Source: JAOUGY01 sp050329955 (lineage in GTDB: Bacteria > Actinomycetota > Acidimicrobiia > Spongiisociales > ZC4RG35). Taken from it: a stretch of DNA of 38,792 bases. The notes under the pieces are model-generated. The model made no database searches, was not told the origin of the DNA, and saw nothing but the letters and a program-made list of their open reading frames with translations. Shown here in pieces: positions 23,710 to 31,585 of the stretch. Location of the stretch: contig JBHJOH010000141.1 of the NCBI GenBank assembly GCA_050329955.1, positions 1 to 38,792 of the forward strand, read 5' to 3'. A program made the translations under genes and the position numbers. Position 1 is the stretch's first letter, and every line of letters starts with the position of its first letter.

Positions 23710-25449
23710 ATGAACACCGAGACCCGCGACGGAATGACGATCGACTGGCATGTCGAGATCCTGATGGACGTCGGCGTCCCCATGCTCGCCGACGTGTTCC
23801 GACCCATCGAAGACGGGCGCTACCCGGTGATCATCAGCTACGGGCCGTACGCCAAGGGACTGTCGTTCCAGGAGGGTTATCCCGATCAGTGGAACCGGAT
23901 GGTGGCCGACTTCCCCGAGGTCGCCGAGGGTTCCACCAACAAGTATCAGAACTGGGAGGTGGTCGACCCCGAGAAGTGGGTGCCCCACGGCTACGTGGTG
24001 GTGCGAGTCGACTCCCGCGGCACCGGCATGTCCCCCGGGTTCGTCGACCACTTCTCGCCACGCGAGACCCGTGACTTCTACGAGTGCATCGAGTGGGCGG
24101 CCACCCAGCCCTGGTCGAACGGCAAGGTGGGCGCCAACGGCATCAGCTACCTGGCCATCAACCAGTGGCATGTCGCCGCCCTCCAGCCACCCCATCTGGC
24201 TGCCATGTGCGTGTGGGAGGGGGCAGCCGACTGGTACCGGGACATGACACATCACGGCGGCATGGCGTCGACGTTCTGGGCCAATTGGTACGACATGCAG
24301 GTCAAGATCGTCCAGTACGGGCTGGGTGACCGGGGTCCCAAGAGCGTGGTCACCGGTGACAACGTCTGTGGGAACGAGACTTTGACGGAGGAGCAGTTGG
24401 CGGCCAACCGCTCGGACTTCGGCGAGCAGATCCTGGCTCACCCCCTCGACGATCAGTACCACCGCGATCGTTCTCCGGACTTCGACGCCATCACGACCCC
24501 GCTGCTGTCGGCCGGAAACTGGGGTGGGCAGGGCCTCCATCTGCGCGGCAACGTCGAGGGCTACGTGCGGTCGGCGTCGTCGCACAAGTGGCTCGAGCTG
24601 CACGGCATCGAGCACTGGACCCACTTCTACACCGACTACGGCCGTGAGCTGCAGCTGGCCTTCTTCGATCACTTCCTCAAGGGCGAGGACAACGGCTGGG
24701 ACCGCCGTCCCCCCGTGCTCCTGCAGGTTCGCCATGTCGACCATTTCGAGGAGCGGACCGAGGACGCCTGGCCGATTCCCCGGACCCGGTGGACCGAGAT
24801 GTACCTGCATTCGGATCTCACGTTCAGTCCCCAGCCCCCCACCGTGGCGGCGGCACTCGAGTTCGAGGCGCTCGGCGACGGGCTGACGTTCCGGTCTGAG
24901 CCGCTCGATGCCGAAACCGAGATCACGGGTCCGCTCTCAGCCCGCCTGTGGGCGTCGTCGTCGACCACCGACGCCGACCTGTTCGTGGTGTTCCGGGTGT
25001 TCGACCCCGAGGGCCGCGAGGTCACCTTCCAGGGTGCGCTCGACCCGCGGGCACCGGTTGCCCAGGGTTGGTTGCGGGCGTCACATCGCGAGCTCGACCC
25101 GGAGATCTCCGAGCCCTACCGGCCCTATCACACCCATCGACAGGAGCAGCCGCTCACGCCCGGCGAGATCTACCAACTCGACATCGAGCTCTGGCCGACG
25201 TCGATCGTGGTGCCGGCCGGCTTCACCCTGGCGGTCACGGTGCGGGGCAAGGACTACGAGAACGACGAAATCCCCGACGACGGCAAGGGTGCCATCTCGA
25301 GTTTCAAGAACAAGTTCAGCGGGTGTGGGCCGTTCCTCCACAATGATCCGACCGACCGACCGACCGACGTGTACGGGGGCATGACGACCCTCCACCTGGG
25401 TCCGAGCCGTTCGGCGCACGTGCTGGCCCCGGTGGTCCCACCGGCCTGA
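23710..25449 (+). CDS. CocE/NonD-family serine hydrolase
   Basis: A 579-residue member of the CocE/NonD (X-Pro dipeptidyl-peptidase-like) family. The alpha/beta-hydrolase core has RVDSRGTGMSPG (oxyanion side), the nucleophile Ser146 in GANGISYLAINQW, the acid near DAITTPLLSAGNWGG and the His in HGIEHWTHF. The C-terminal jelly-roll domain (about 390-579) includes LWASSSTTDADLFVVFRVFD. Relatives cleave cocaine, acyl amides or glutaryl-lactam antibiotics. The family usually shows GxSYxG. Here the residue after the loop is Ile-Asn. The protein has no signal peptide. It is last of four genes, 7 bp after the M24-type gene. Confidence 0.9.
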   Translation: MNTETRDGMTIDWHVEILMDVGVPMLADVFRPIEDGRYPVIISYGPYAKGLSFQEGYPDQWNRMVADFPEVAEGSTNKYQNWEVVDPEKWVPHGYVVVRVDSRGTGMSPGFVDHFSPRETRDFYECIEWAATQPWSNGKVGANGISYLAINQWHVAALQPPHLAAMCVWEGAADWYRDMTHHGGMASTFWANWYDMQVKIVQYGLGDRGPKSVVTGDNVCGNETLTEEQLAANRSDFGEQILAHPLDDQYHRDRSPDFDAITTPLLSAGNWGGQGLHLRGNVEGYVRSASSHKWLELHGIEHWTHFYTDYGRELQLAFFDHFLKGEDNGWDRRPPVLLQVRHVDHFEERTEDAWPIPRTRWTEMYLHSDLTFSPQPPTVAAALEFEALGDGLTFRSEPLDAETEITGPLSARLWASSSTTDADLFVVFRVFDPEGREVTFQGALDPRAPVAQGWLRASHRELDPEISEPYRPYHTHRQEQPLTPGEIYQLDIELWPTSIVVPAGFTLAVTVRGKDYENDEIPDDGKGAISSFKNKFSGCGPFLHNDPTDRPTDVYGGMTTLHLGPSRSAHVLAPVVPPA

Positions 25450-25466
25450 CACCGGATTCGGACATC

Positions 25467-25484
25467 TTGCAACATATAGAATCG
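25467..25484. promoter_or_regulatory. Shared operator-like site 3 (TATAT core, reversed)
   Basis: TTGCAACATATAGAATCG, 29 bp before the GTG start at 25514. Its reverse complement CGATTCTATATGTTGCAA is the best match to the five-site consensus. Confidence 0.5.
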
Positions 25485-25513
25485 TCCCCGGTGACGGCTA
25501 TGAGAGGTGCCAC

Positions 25514-26290
25514 GTGATCATCGAAACCGACGCCGGAAGCGTGTCCCTGGAGCAGATCGGTGCCGGGCCCGACATCGTGCTGCTGCACTCGCTCCTGTCC
25601 GACCGTAACGTCTTCGCCCCCATCGTCCCGGCGCTGGCGAGCACCCACCGGGTCAGCCTGGTGGATCTACCCGGATTCGGTTCCACCAGCCTCATCGAGG
25701 CGGACATGAACGCCTACGGCGACATGATCGGGGCCCTGCTCCGGGCCGGGTCGTACGACCCGGACACCACCTGCGTGCTCGGCAACGGCCTGGGTGGGTT
25801 CGTGGCGCTGGCCACCGCCATCCGACACGGGTCGGCCTTCGACAAGCTGGTGGTAGCCGGATGCGGGGCTGGGTTCACCGAGGCCGGCAGGGGCGCCTTC
25901 CGGGGGATGGTCGCCGGCGTCCAGCAGGGTGGAATGGAAGCCATCATCGAGGTGGCGATCAGGAGGATCTTCGCCGAGGACTACCTCGCCGCCCACCCCG
26001 ACCAGGCCGAGGAACGCCGAGCCGTGCTGCGCCGCAGCGACCCCGCCGCCTTCGTGGCGGCCTGCACCGCCCTGCTCGGTCTCGACTACTTCGAGGCCTC
26101 GAAGGGCGTCACCAATCCCACGCTGGTGATCGCCGGATCGCATGACCAGGCAACGCCGCCGGCGATGGCGATCGACCTGGCGGACCGGGTGCCCGGGGCC
26201 CGACTCGAAATCATGGACGGCGTGGCCCACGCCCCCCAACTCCAGGACCCCGACGGGTTCCTGACCCTCCTCCAGGGATTCCTGGACTGA
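25514..26290 (+). CDS. Alpha/beta-hydrolase with Gly at the nucleophile position
   Basis: A 258-residue alpha/beta-hydrolase. The oxyanion segment is DIVLLHSLLSD, strand 4 is RVSLVDLPGFGSTSL, the acid is in LVIAGSHDQATPP and the His in MDGVAHAPQLQDP. The nucleophile elbow reads VLGNGLGGFVAL (G90-N91-G92-L93-G94) where GHSLGG or GNSMGG is expected. Position 92, normally Ser, is Gly (codon ggc). Ordinary serine-hydrolase catalysis is therefore unlikely. The start is GTG with GAGAGG upstream. It is the first gene of a three-gene operon with the DctP-like protein and second dehydrogenase. Confidence 0.88.
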   Translation: MIIETDAGSVSLEQIGAGPDIVLLHSLLSDRNVFAPIVPALASTHRVSLVDLPGFGSTSLIEADMNAYGDMIGALLRAGSYDPDTTCVLGNGLGGFVALATAIRHGSAFDKLVVAGCGAGFTEAGRGAFRGMVAGVQQGGMEAIIEVAIRRIFAEDYLAAHPDQAEERRAVLRRSDPAAFVAACTALLGLDYFEASKGVTNPTLVIAGSHDQATPPAMAIDLADRVPGARLEIMDGVAHAPQLQDPDGFLTLLQGFLD

Positions 26291-26309
26291 CCGACCGAAA
26301 GAGGAATCG

Positions 26310-27179
26310 ATGACCACAGTCGTACGGTTCGGGGGCTACGCCCCGGCCGAAAGCACCCACGGACGCGCCCAGATCCATTTCACCCAACGCATGACAGAAC
26401 GCCTCGGCGACGGGGTCGAAGTCGAGATCCTCCACAACGTGATGGACCTGGGACGGCCCGCCACCGACCTGTTCACCATGGTCGAGAGCGGCGAACTCAC
26501 CATGTGCTTCTTCTCGACCAGCTACCTGGGCGACCGGGTTCCCGAGCTCAACGTGCTGGAACGCCCCTACCTGTTCTCGGATCTGCCAGAGGCCCACGCC
26601 GCCCTCGACGGAGAGTTCGGGGCGGCGCTCACCGAGGCCACCGAACGTCGGACCGACTTCGAAGTCCTCGGCTACTGGGACAATGGGTTCCGGCACTTCA
26701 CCAACCGGCTGCGCCCGGTGCACAGCCCCGCCGACGTCGCCGGCATGATCGTCCGCCTCCAGCCCAACGCCATGCACGAGGCGATGGTGGAAGCGTGGGG
26801 CGGAACCCCCATCGCCGTGGAACTGTCCGAGGGCGTCCGCCTCATCCAGGAGCTGGCCGTCGATGCCCAGGAGAACCCGCTCGGCAACAGCGTCGCCTAC
26901 GGCGTCGACAAGGTGCACAAGTACGTCACCATGACAGGACACCTCTACGGCGCCCGCGGCGTGTACGCCAACCGCCAGATGCTGGCCGACCTGCCCGCCG
27001 AGATCGCCGATGCGGTTCGGGCATCGGCCCGCGACGCCATCGTCTACCAGCGGAGCATCGCCGCCGACTACGAACGCGAACTGCGCGAGCGTCTCACCGC
27101 CCAGGGCCTCGAGTTCATCGACCTCACCGCCGACGAGCGCGAGGCGTTCATCGCCCCCACCCGACACATCGGAGCATGA
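26310..27179 (+). CDS. DctP-like (TRAP solute-binding fold) protein without signal peptide
   Basis: A 289-residue protein with the layout of TRAP-transporter periplasmic solute receptors. It contains RFGGYAPAESTHGRAQIHFT, MVESGELTMCFFSTSYLGDR, the hinge segment GYWDNGFRHFTNRLRPVHSP, and GMIVRLQPNAMHEAMVEAWG with the Arg that normally contacts the substrate carboxylate. Unlike transport receptors it starts MTTVVRFGGYAP, with no signal peptide or lipobox. The DctQ and DctM membrane subunits are absent from the window. It is thus probably cytoplasmic, with a binding or even enzymatic role. It overlaps the next gene by 4 bp. GAGG precedes the ATG. Confidence 0.85.
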   Translation: MTTVVRFGGYAPAESTHGRAQIHFTQRMTERLGDGVEVEILHNVMDLGRPATDLFTMVESGELTMCFFSTSYLGDRVPELNVLERPYLFSDLPEAHAALDGEFGAALTEATERRTDFEVLGYWDNGFRHFTNRLRPVHSPADVAGMIVRLQPNAMHEAMVEAWGGTPIAVELSEGVRLIQELAVDAQENPLGNSVAYGVDKVHKYVTMTGHLYGARGVYANRQMLADLPAEIADAVRASARDAIVYQRSIAADYERELRERLTAQGLEFIDLTADEREAFIAPTRHIGA

Positions 27180-28063
27180 CCATGCAGGTAGGACTGATCG
27201 GGCTGGGACTGATGGGCACGGCGATGGGCCCGAACCTCGCCAACGCCGGGTTCTCCATCACCGGTTTCGACGTCGACAAGGACCGCTGCGCCGAGCACGC
27301 CGCCAAGGGCGTCACCATCGTCGACACCCCGGCGGCGGCAGCGGCGGTCGGGACGGTGCTGTTGTCGCTGCCCAACAGCGACATCGGTCGCCAGGTGTGC
27401 TTCGGCGACAACGGCGTCATCGAGGGCAAGCCCACGCTGGTGATCGACACCACCACCGCCCGGCCCGCCGACACCATCGCCCTCGGCGAGCGCTTCTCCG
27501 AGGCCGGGGTCGGGTTCGTGGACGCCACCATGAGCGGTAACGCCGCCCAGGCCGCCGAACGCGACATCGTCGCCATGGTGGGTGGAACCGAAGCCGACTT
27601 CGAAGCCGCCAAGGCGGTGCTCGAAGCGGTGGCTCGTTCGGTGCATCACGTGGGCCCGGTCGGATCGGGGGCGGTCACCAAGCTGATCGTCAACCAGGTA
27701 CTGGGCATCCACCGGGTCGCCCTCGCCGAGGGACTGGTGATGGGCGAGCGCGCCGGTGTCGACCTCAACCGGCTGCTCGGCGTCCTCAAGGACGGCGCCG
27801 CCTACTCCAAGGCGATGGACGTGTGGGGCCAGCGGATGGTCGACGGCGACCACGTGCCGCCGGCGTCACGCATCAAACAGAACCACAAGGACTTCCGACT
27901 GATCCTCGAACAGGGCCAGGAGCTCGGCTCCCCCACCTGGCTGGCGTCCACCGTGCGACAACTGCTCGGCACCGCCGAAGCGACCGGTCTCGCCGACGTC
28001 GACAACTCGGGTGTCATCGAGATCCTTCGCCGGCAGGCGGGAATCGGGCGGCTCGACACCTGA
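27176..28063 (+). CDS. 3-hydroxyisobutyrate dehydrogenase-family oxidoreductase (copy 2)
   Basis: A 295-residue NAD(P)-dependent beta-hydroxyacid dehydrogenase. The Rossmann motif is GLIGLGLMGTAMGPNLA (residues 6-22). The cofactor-side segment LLSLPNSDI, the substrate loop FVDATMSGNAAQAAERDIVA (usual form DAPVSGGxxGAxxGTL) and the catalytic Lys in GSGAVTKLIVNQVLG follow. The loop differs from the first copy at 19358, so the two enzymes probably act on different steps or substrates. The start MTMQVGLIG overlaps the DctP-like stop by 4 bp. ATG 2 codons later is also possible. Confidence 0.92.
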   Translation: MTMQVGLIGLGLMGTAMGPNLANAGFSITGFDVDKDRCAEHAAKGVTIVDTPAAAAAVGTVLLSLPNSDIGRQVCFGDNGVIEGKPTLVIDTTTARPADTIALGERFSEAGVGFVDATMSGNAAQAAERDIVAMVGGTEADFEAAKAVLEAVARSVHHVGPVGSGAVTKLIVNQVLGIHRVALAEGLVMGERAGVDLNRLLGVLKDGAAYSKAMDVWGQRMVDGDHVPPASRIKQNHKDFRLILEQGQELGSPTWLASTVRQLLGTAEATGLADVDNSGVIEILRRQAGIGRLDT

Positions 28064-28111
28064 CCGATCGTTCATCTCCCATACCTCTGGCGGCTACCGG
28101 CCGATCAACTC

Positions 28112-28141
28112 CACTGACTGCAATGAGTCAATCACTCAGTG
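28112..28141. promoter_or_regulatory. Nested inverted repeat upstream of secreted protein gene
   Basis: CACTGA (28112-28117) pairs with TCAGTG (28136-28141). Inside, TGAGT (28124-28128) pairs with ACTCA (28134-28138). TGAGTnnnnnACTCA resembles TetR-family operators. It lies 29 bp before the ATG at 28170. Confidence 0.35.
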
Positions 28142-28169
28142 GGGGTGGTCGTCTATGGGAGGTAGCTTG

Positions 28170-29927
28170 ATGCAGAGAACGGTTTCGCGTCGCGCCATGG
28201 TGCTGGGAAGCGCAGCGGCGCTGCTGCTCGCCAGCACCATGCCGGCGCTGGCGACGACGGACAGGAGTGCCGAAGGAAGCCTTTCGGTTTCACCGGTGGG
28301 CACCTACTCATCAGGGGTGTTCGCAGAGTCGGCGACCGAGATCGTCGCCCACGATCCAAGGACCCAGCGCCTGTTCACGGTCAATGCGGCCGATCTTCGC
28401 ATCGACGTGCTCGATGTCTCCGACCCGACCGAGCCGGTGCTCGAGTTCAGCCTCGGGCTGCCGGGTATCGAATCGGAGGACGGGTCGGTGACCCTCGACG
28501 GTGCGGTTCCGAATTCGGTGGCGGTGCGCGGGACGACCGTGGCCGTGGCGGTGGAGCACCCCGTGACGACCGAGCCCGGTTGGGTGGCGTTCTTCACCAC
28601 AGGCGGGCAGCCCATCACCGCCGTTCGTGTGGGCGCACTGCCCGACATGCTGGTCTTCACACCCAACGGCCGGACGTTGCTGGTCGCCAACGAGGGCGAG
28701 CCCGAGCCAAACCCCGATCAACCCGGCTACCTGGCAGACCCGGAAGGCTCGGTGAGCATCATCGACGTGCGGGGGCGCATCGACCGGCTTCGCCAGTCGC
28801 ATGTCCGCACCGCCACGTTCCACGCCTGGGACGAGGGCACGAAGGTCCTCGATCCGGCGGTGCGCGTCTTCGGACCCTCCGTGGACGACAACCGGAGGAT
28901 CTCCCAGAACCTCGAGCCCGAGTACATCACTGTCGATACCAACTCCGCCACTGCATACGTGGTGCTCCAGGAAGCCAACGCCATGGCGGTGTTGGACATC
29001 TCCAAGGGTGAGTTCACCGACATCGTGCCGTTCGGGTTCCAGGACCACCTCGCTGACGGCAACGAACTTGACGTCTCCGACCGGGACGACGCCATCCGGA
29101 TCGAGAACTGGCCGGTGTGGGGCATCTACCAGCCCGACGGTGCTGCCAACTACCGCTGGCGCGGACAGACGTTCATCGTCACCGCCAACGAGGGCGACAC
29201 CAGGGACTGGCCGGGCGACGAGGACGACACCGGCTACTCGGAGGAGTCGAGGTTCAGGGGCTTCACCAGCGACGAGCAGTCGGTGTGTGAAGGATCACGG
29301 CTGGGCCAGTGGCTGGCCGGCAACGACCTCGACATCACCACCCTCGAAGACCTGCGGGAGAACGAGAACCTGGGACGTCTCACCATCACCACCACCCTCG
29401 GCCTCGGGGATGACGGGTGCATCGGCGATGTCTACGCCTTCGGATCACGGTCATTCTCGATCTGGACACCGCACGGTGAGCAGGTGTTCGATTCCGGCTC
29501 CGACTTCGAGCGGATCACGGCCGAGGCCAACCCTGAGTTCTTCAACTCGAACCACGAGGAGACCGCCTTCGACAACCGGAGCGACAACAAGGGTCCCGAG
29601 CCCGAGGATGTCGAGATCGGTGTCATCAGGGGCAGGACGTACGCCTTCATCGGGCTCGAGCGCATCGGCCAGTTGATGATCTACGACATCACCAACCCTC
29701 ACCAGGTGTCGTTCGTCGGCTACGTCAACAACCGTGACTTCACGGTGCCGAACACGCTCGACGACGGATCGACCAACCCGGCCGCCGGGGACCTCGGGGC
29801 AGAAGAAGTAACCTTCATCCCCGCCGGTCAGAGTCCGATTCGGGGCGTGGCGATGCTGGCGATTGCCAACGAGGTGTCCGGCACGGTGACGCTGTTCCGG
29901 GTCGACCCGGTGCGCAGCGGGCGCTGA
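28170..29927 (+). CDS. Secreted choice-of-anchor I family protein
   Basis: A 585-residue exported protein. The signal peptide MQRTVSRRAMVLGSAAALLL has twin Arg before the hydrophobic core and AxA (PALA) before the mature start near residue 29, so Tat export is possible. The rest is a beta-propeller-like repeat protein of the choice-of-anchor I type: RLFTVNAADLRIDVLDVSDP, then TLLVANEGEPEPNPDQPGY, TFIVTANEGDTRDWPGDEDD and GDLGAEEVTFIPAGQSP. Relatives are found next to alkaline-phosphatase-like or surface proteins, and their function is poorly known. No C-terminal anchor is seen. GGGAGG stands 7-8 bp before ATG 28170. A single-gene transcript is likely, closed by the hairpin at 29953. Confidence 0.85.
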   Translation: MQRTVSRRAMVLGSAAALLLASTMPALATTDRSAEGSLSVSPVGTYSSGVFAESATEIVAHDPRTQRLFTVNAADLRIDVLDVSDPTEPVLEFSLGLPGIESEDGSVTLDGAVPNSVAVRGTTVAVAVEHPVTTEPGWVAFFTTGGQPITAVRVGALPDMLVFTPNGRTLLVANEGEPEPNPDQPGYLADPEGSVSIIDVRGRIDRLRQSHVRTATFHAWDEGTKVLDPAVRVFGPSVDDNRRISQNLEPEYITVDTNSATAYVVLQEANAMAVLDISKGEFTDIVPFGFQDHLADGNELDVSDRDDAIRIENWPVWGIYQPDGAANYRWRGQTFIVTANEGDTRDWPGDEDDTGYSEESRFRGFTSDEQSVCEGSRLGQWLAGNDLDITTLEDLRENENLGRLTITTTLGLGDDGCIGDVYAFGSRSFSIWTPHGEQVFDSGSDFERITAEANPEFFNSNHEETAFDNRSDNKGPEPEDVEIGVIRGRTYAFIGLERIGQLMIYDITNPHQVSFVGYVNNRDFTVPNTLDDGSTNPAAGDLGAEEVTFIPAGQSPIRGVAMLAIANEVSGTVTLFRVDPVRSGR

Positions 29928-29952
29928 CACACACGCCACCTGGCGATCATGC

Positions 29953-29986
29953 GGGGGCAGAGTCGATTTCGGTCGACTCTGCCCCC
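29953..29986 (+). terminator. Strong hairpin after choice-of-anchor gene
   Basis: A 14-bp perfect stem (GGGGGCAGAGTCGA pairing with TCGACTCTGCCCCC) around the loop TTTCGG, 25 bp after the stop. The T-tract is poor (AGTCTT). It may stop transcripts from both sides, since the next gene is convergent. Confidence 0.75.
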
Positions 29987-30029
29987 AGTCTTGCGGGTAC
30001 CCGCCGATTGAAATCGGGCCGCCGATCGC

Positions 30030-30338
30030 TCAACATCCGAGCGCGTACGCCACGGCGTCACACACTCGCCGCATCACGTCCTCACCGAGCGAACCCACTC
30101 GTTCTGTGAGCAGCGACTGTGGGACCGTGTGCACACCGTCGCAGTTGACCACCGATTCCCGATCGAGGCCGACTGCGTGGTGATCGATCGGCACCTCGAC
30201 AGCGAGACCGCGCATCGAGGTGGTCACCTCCACCACGGTGACCAGGGCGCGCACGTCGATCACCTCGCCACGGGTGAGGATGAGGACTGGGCGCCGCTTG
30301 CCACCCACCTGGGCCAGCCAGATGTCGCCCCGCTTCAC
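30030..30338 (-). CDS. MazF/PemK-type endoribonuclease toxin
   Basis: A 102-residue compact MazF. The start MKRGDIWLAQVGGKRRPVLI carries the signature RGDIWxxxxxxRRPVLIL. VTVVEVTTSMRGLAVEVPID is the second strand pair, with the conserved Thr-Thr and Arg. SVVNCDGVHTVPQSLLTERVG has the D/H pair and ends with the strand leading to the final helix. It overlaps the antitoxin gene by 4 bp. It is distinct in sequence from the toxins at 17695 and 38607. Confidence 0.92.
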   Translation of the reverse strand: MKRGDIWLAQVGGKRRPVLILTRGEVIDVRALVTVVEVTTSMRGLAVEVPIDHHAVGLDRESVVNCDGVHTVPQSLLTERVGSLGEDVMRRVCDAVAYALGC

Positions 30339-30544
30339 TCGTCTCCCCAGGCCTCGGCTTGGTCCCAGAACGAGTCCGGTTGCTCGGGGTGCCGCAGGTA
30401 GGCGACACGGTCGGACTCGGCCAGGGCAGCTCTCACGGCGGCAATGACGCCGTCGCGGGCGGCTGCCGAGATGTTGACACCGAGGCTCCGAGCCTGCTCG
30501 ATGAGCGACTCCTCCAGGGTGAAGGTTGTGCGCGTCGTGACCAT
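30335..30544 (-). CDS. CcdA/MazE-like antitoxin
   Basis: A 69-residue protein beginning MVTTRTTFTLEESLIEQARS. The strand TRTTFTL and helices with LGVNISAAARDGVIAAVRAA resemble CcdA-type ribbon-helix-helix antitoxins. The acidic, Trp-rich tail HPEQPDSFWDQAEAWGDE is the probable toxin-binding part. It precedes and overlaps the MazF gene. Upstream GCTAGC (30555-30560) and the palindrome GCGCTAGCGC (30566-30575) are candidate autoregulatory sites. Confidence 0.87.
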   Translation of the reverse strand: MVTTRTTFTLEESLIEQARSLGVNISAAARDGVIAAVRAALAESDRVAYLRHPEQPDSFWDQAEAWGDE

Positions 30545-30554
30545 ATCATCCGAT

Positions 30555-30575
30555 GCTAGCTCATCGCGCTAGCGC
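30555..30575. promoter_or_regulatory. Palindromes upstream of the CcdA-like antitoxin
   Basis: GCTAGC and, 5 bp on, GCGCTAGCGC share the core GCTAGC, 11-31 bp before the antitoxin start at 30544. They end at the stop codon of the PhyH gene. The layout fits autorepression by an RHH antitoxin. Confidence 0.4.
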
Positions 30576-31444
30576 TAAGACACCCCGGCGTAGTGGGAGG
30601 TCTTGAGGTTCTCCTGCATCTCGAACAGGCCGGCGGCGGGGGGAGCCGGGAGCGGGATCCGCAGAGGGAGGTTCTCCATGCGGAAGTCGTGGGTCGGGCG
30701 GCCGCGGATGATCTCGGCATTCCAGGCGTCCCAGTCCTTGGGCTGGTGCAGGGCCATGAGAGGCCAGGCATCGACGGCGGCGTAGCCGAGCAGCAGCAGG
30801 CGCCGCGGCTTGGTGGAGAGGTTGGGTGCCGACCCGTGCAACGCCCGAACGTGGTGGATCGAGATGTCGCCCTTCTTCAAGAGGATCGGTTCGGCGTCGT
30901 TCATGTCGAAGCTGTCGGCCGGGACCGCCCCCACGAACATCCCGTCCTCGTGGTGATCGTGGGCGTGTTCGCGATGGGTGCCCGGGATGATCATCAGACA
31001 GCCGTTCTCGAGGGTGATGTCGTCGATGGCGACGCCCACCTCGAGCAGGTCGTCGTTGCTGTGCGGGTAGTAGCCCCAGTCGGTGTGCCACTCGACCGCC
31101 GCCCCTCCCCCGGGAGCCTTGGCGTTGAGCTTGGAGTGGTGGATGCGGATGTCGTCACCGACGAGCGCAGCCACGATGTCGAGGAGTTCCGGCTTGTCCA
31201 GCGCCGCCCGGTAGGTCGGGTGCTGCTTGTGCGGCGTTTTGATCCGACGAAGCTTGGGGGTCTCGGCCGAGTGGCCGGCGGCGATGTCGAGGTCGAAGAC
31301 GGCGTCAGAGGCGGTGACCGATCTCGACCGGTCCACGAACTCGTCGGTGACCCGGGACAACTCTTCGATCTCGGCCTGGGAGAACACCCCTTCGAGCGTC
31401 ACGAATCCCTTGCGGAAGTACTCGTCGACCTTGGCCTGTTCCAT
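30575..31444 (-). CDS. Phytanoyl-CoA dioxygenase (PhyH)-family oxygenase
   Basis: A 289-residue Fe(II)/2-oxoglutarate-dependent oxygenase. The metal triad is complete: His120 and Asp122 (EWHTDWGYYPH) and the distal His203 (RALHGSAPN). Arg214 in KPRRLLLLGYA is placed to bind 2-oxoglutarate. GCLMIIPGTHREHAHDHHED is the typical strand before the distal motif. It should hydroxylate a C-H bond. The substrate is unknown, and not necessarily a CoA ester. The start is MEQAKVDEYF because GGAGG sits 6 bp before it. Upstream sequence in frame is not conserved-looking. It has its own shared-type site at 31466 and a hairpin separating it from the CoA-transferase gene. Confidence 0.92.
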   Translation of the reverse strand: MEQAKVDEYFRKGFVTLEGVFSQAEIEELSRVTDEFVDRSRSVTASDAVFDLDIAAGHSAETPKLRRIKTPHKQHPTYRAALDKPELLDIVAALVGDDIRIHHSKLNAKAPGGGAAVEWHTDWGYYPHSNDDLLEVGVAIDDITLENGCLMIIPGTHREHAHDHHEDGMFVGAVPADSFDMNDAEPILLKKGDISIHHVRALHGSAPNLSTKPRRLLLLGYAAVDAWPLMALHQPKDWDAWNAEIIRGRPTHDFRMENLPLRIPLPAPPAAGLFEMQENLKTSHYAGVS

Positions 31445-31465
31445 ACCGAACCTCCAACCTCGGGT

Positions 31466-31490
31466 GATTGCAGGATATAGATTGCATTCC
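31466..31490. promoter_or_regulatory. Shared operator-like site 4 (TATAT core, reversed)
   Basis: TTGCAGGATATAGATTGCA, 23 bp before the PhyH start. On the gene's strand it reads CAATCTATATCCTGCAA, close to the consensus. TTGCA also occurs twice as a direct repeat flanking the core. Confidence 0.45.
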
Positions 31491-31526
31491 CGCCGTGCCG
31501 TGACGAGCGGCACCCAAACTCCAACT

Positions 31527-31565
31527 GGGGACAAAACCGACGCGAATACGGTTGGTTTTGCCCCC
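31527..31565 (-). terminator. Hairpin between CoA-transferase and PhyH genes
   Basis: On the minus strand GGGGGCAAAACC pairs with GGTTTTGTCCCC (one mismatch or bulge) around a 15-nt loop. It lies 21 bp after the CoA-transferase stop. It probably separates that transcript from the PhyH gene, which has its own upstream site. Confidence 0.55.
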
Positions 31566-31585
31566 AGAACGGATGGTTTGGGGGC

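Noticed and set aside
21010..24810. Long minus-strand frames opposite the molybdenum hydroxylase, M24 and CocE genes
   Set aside because: Antisense shadows typical of GC-rich DNA. The plus-strand proteins have recognisable motifs throughout, while these have none.
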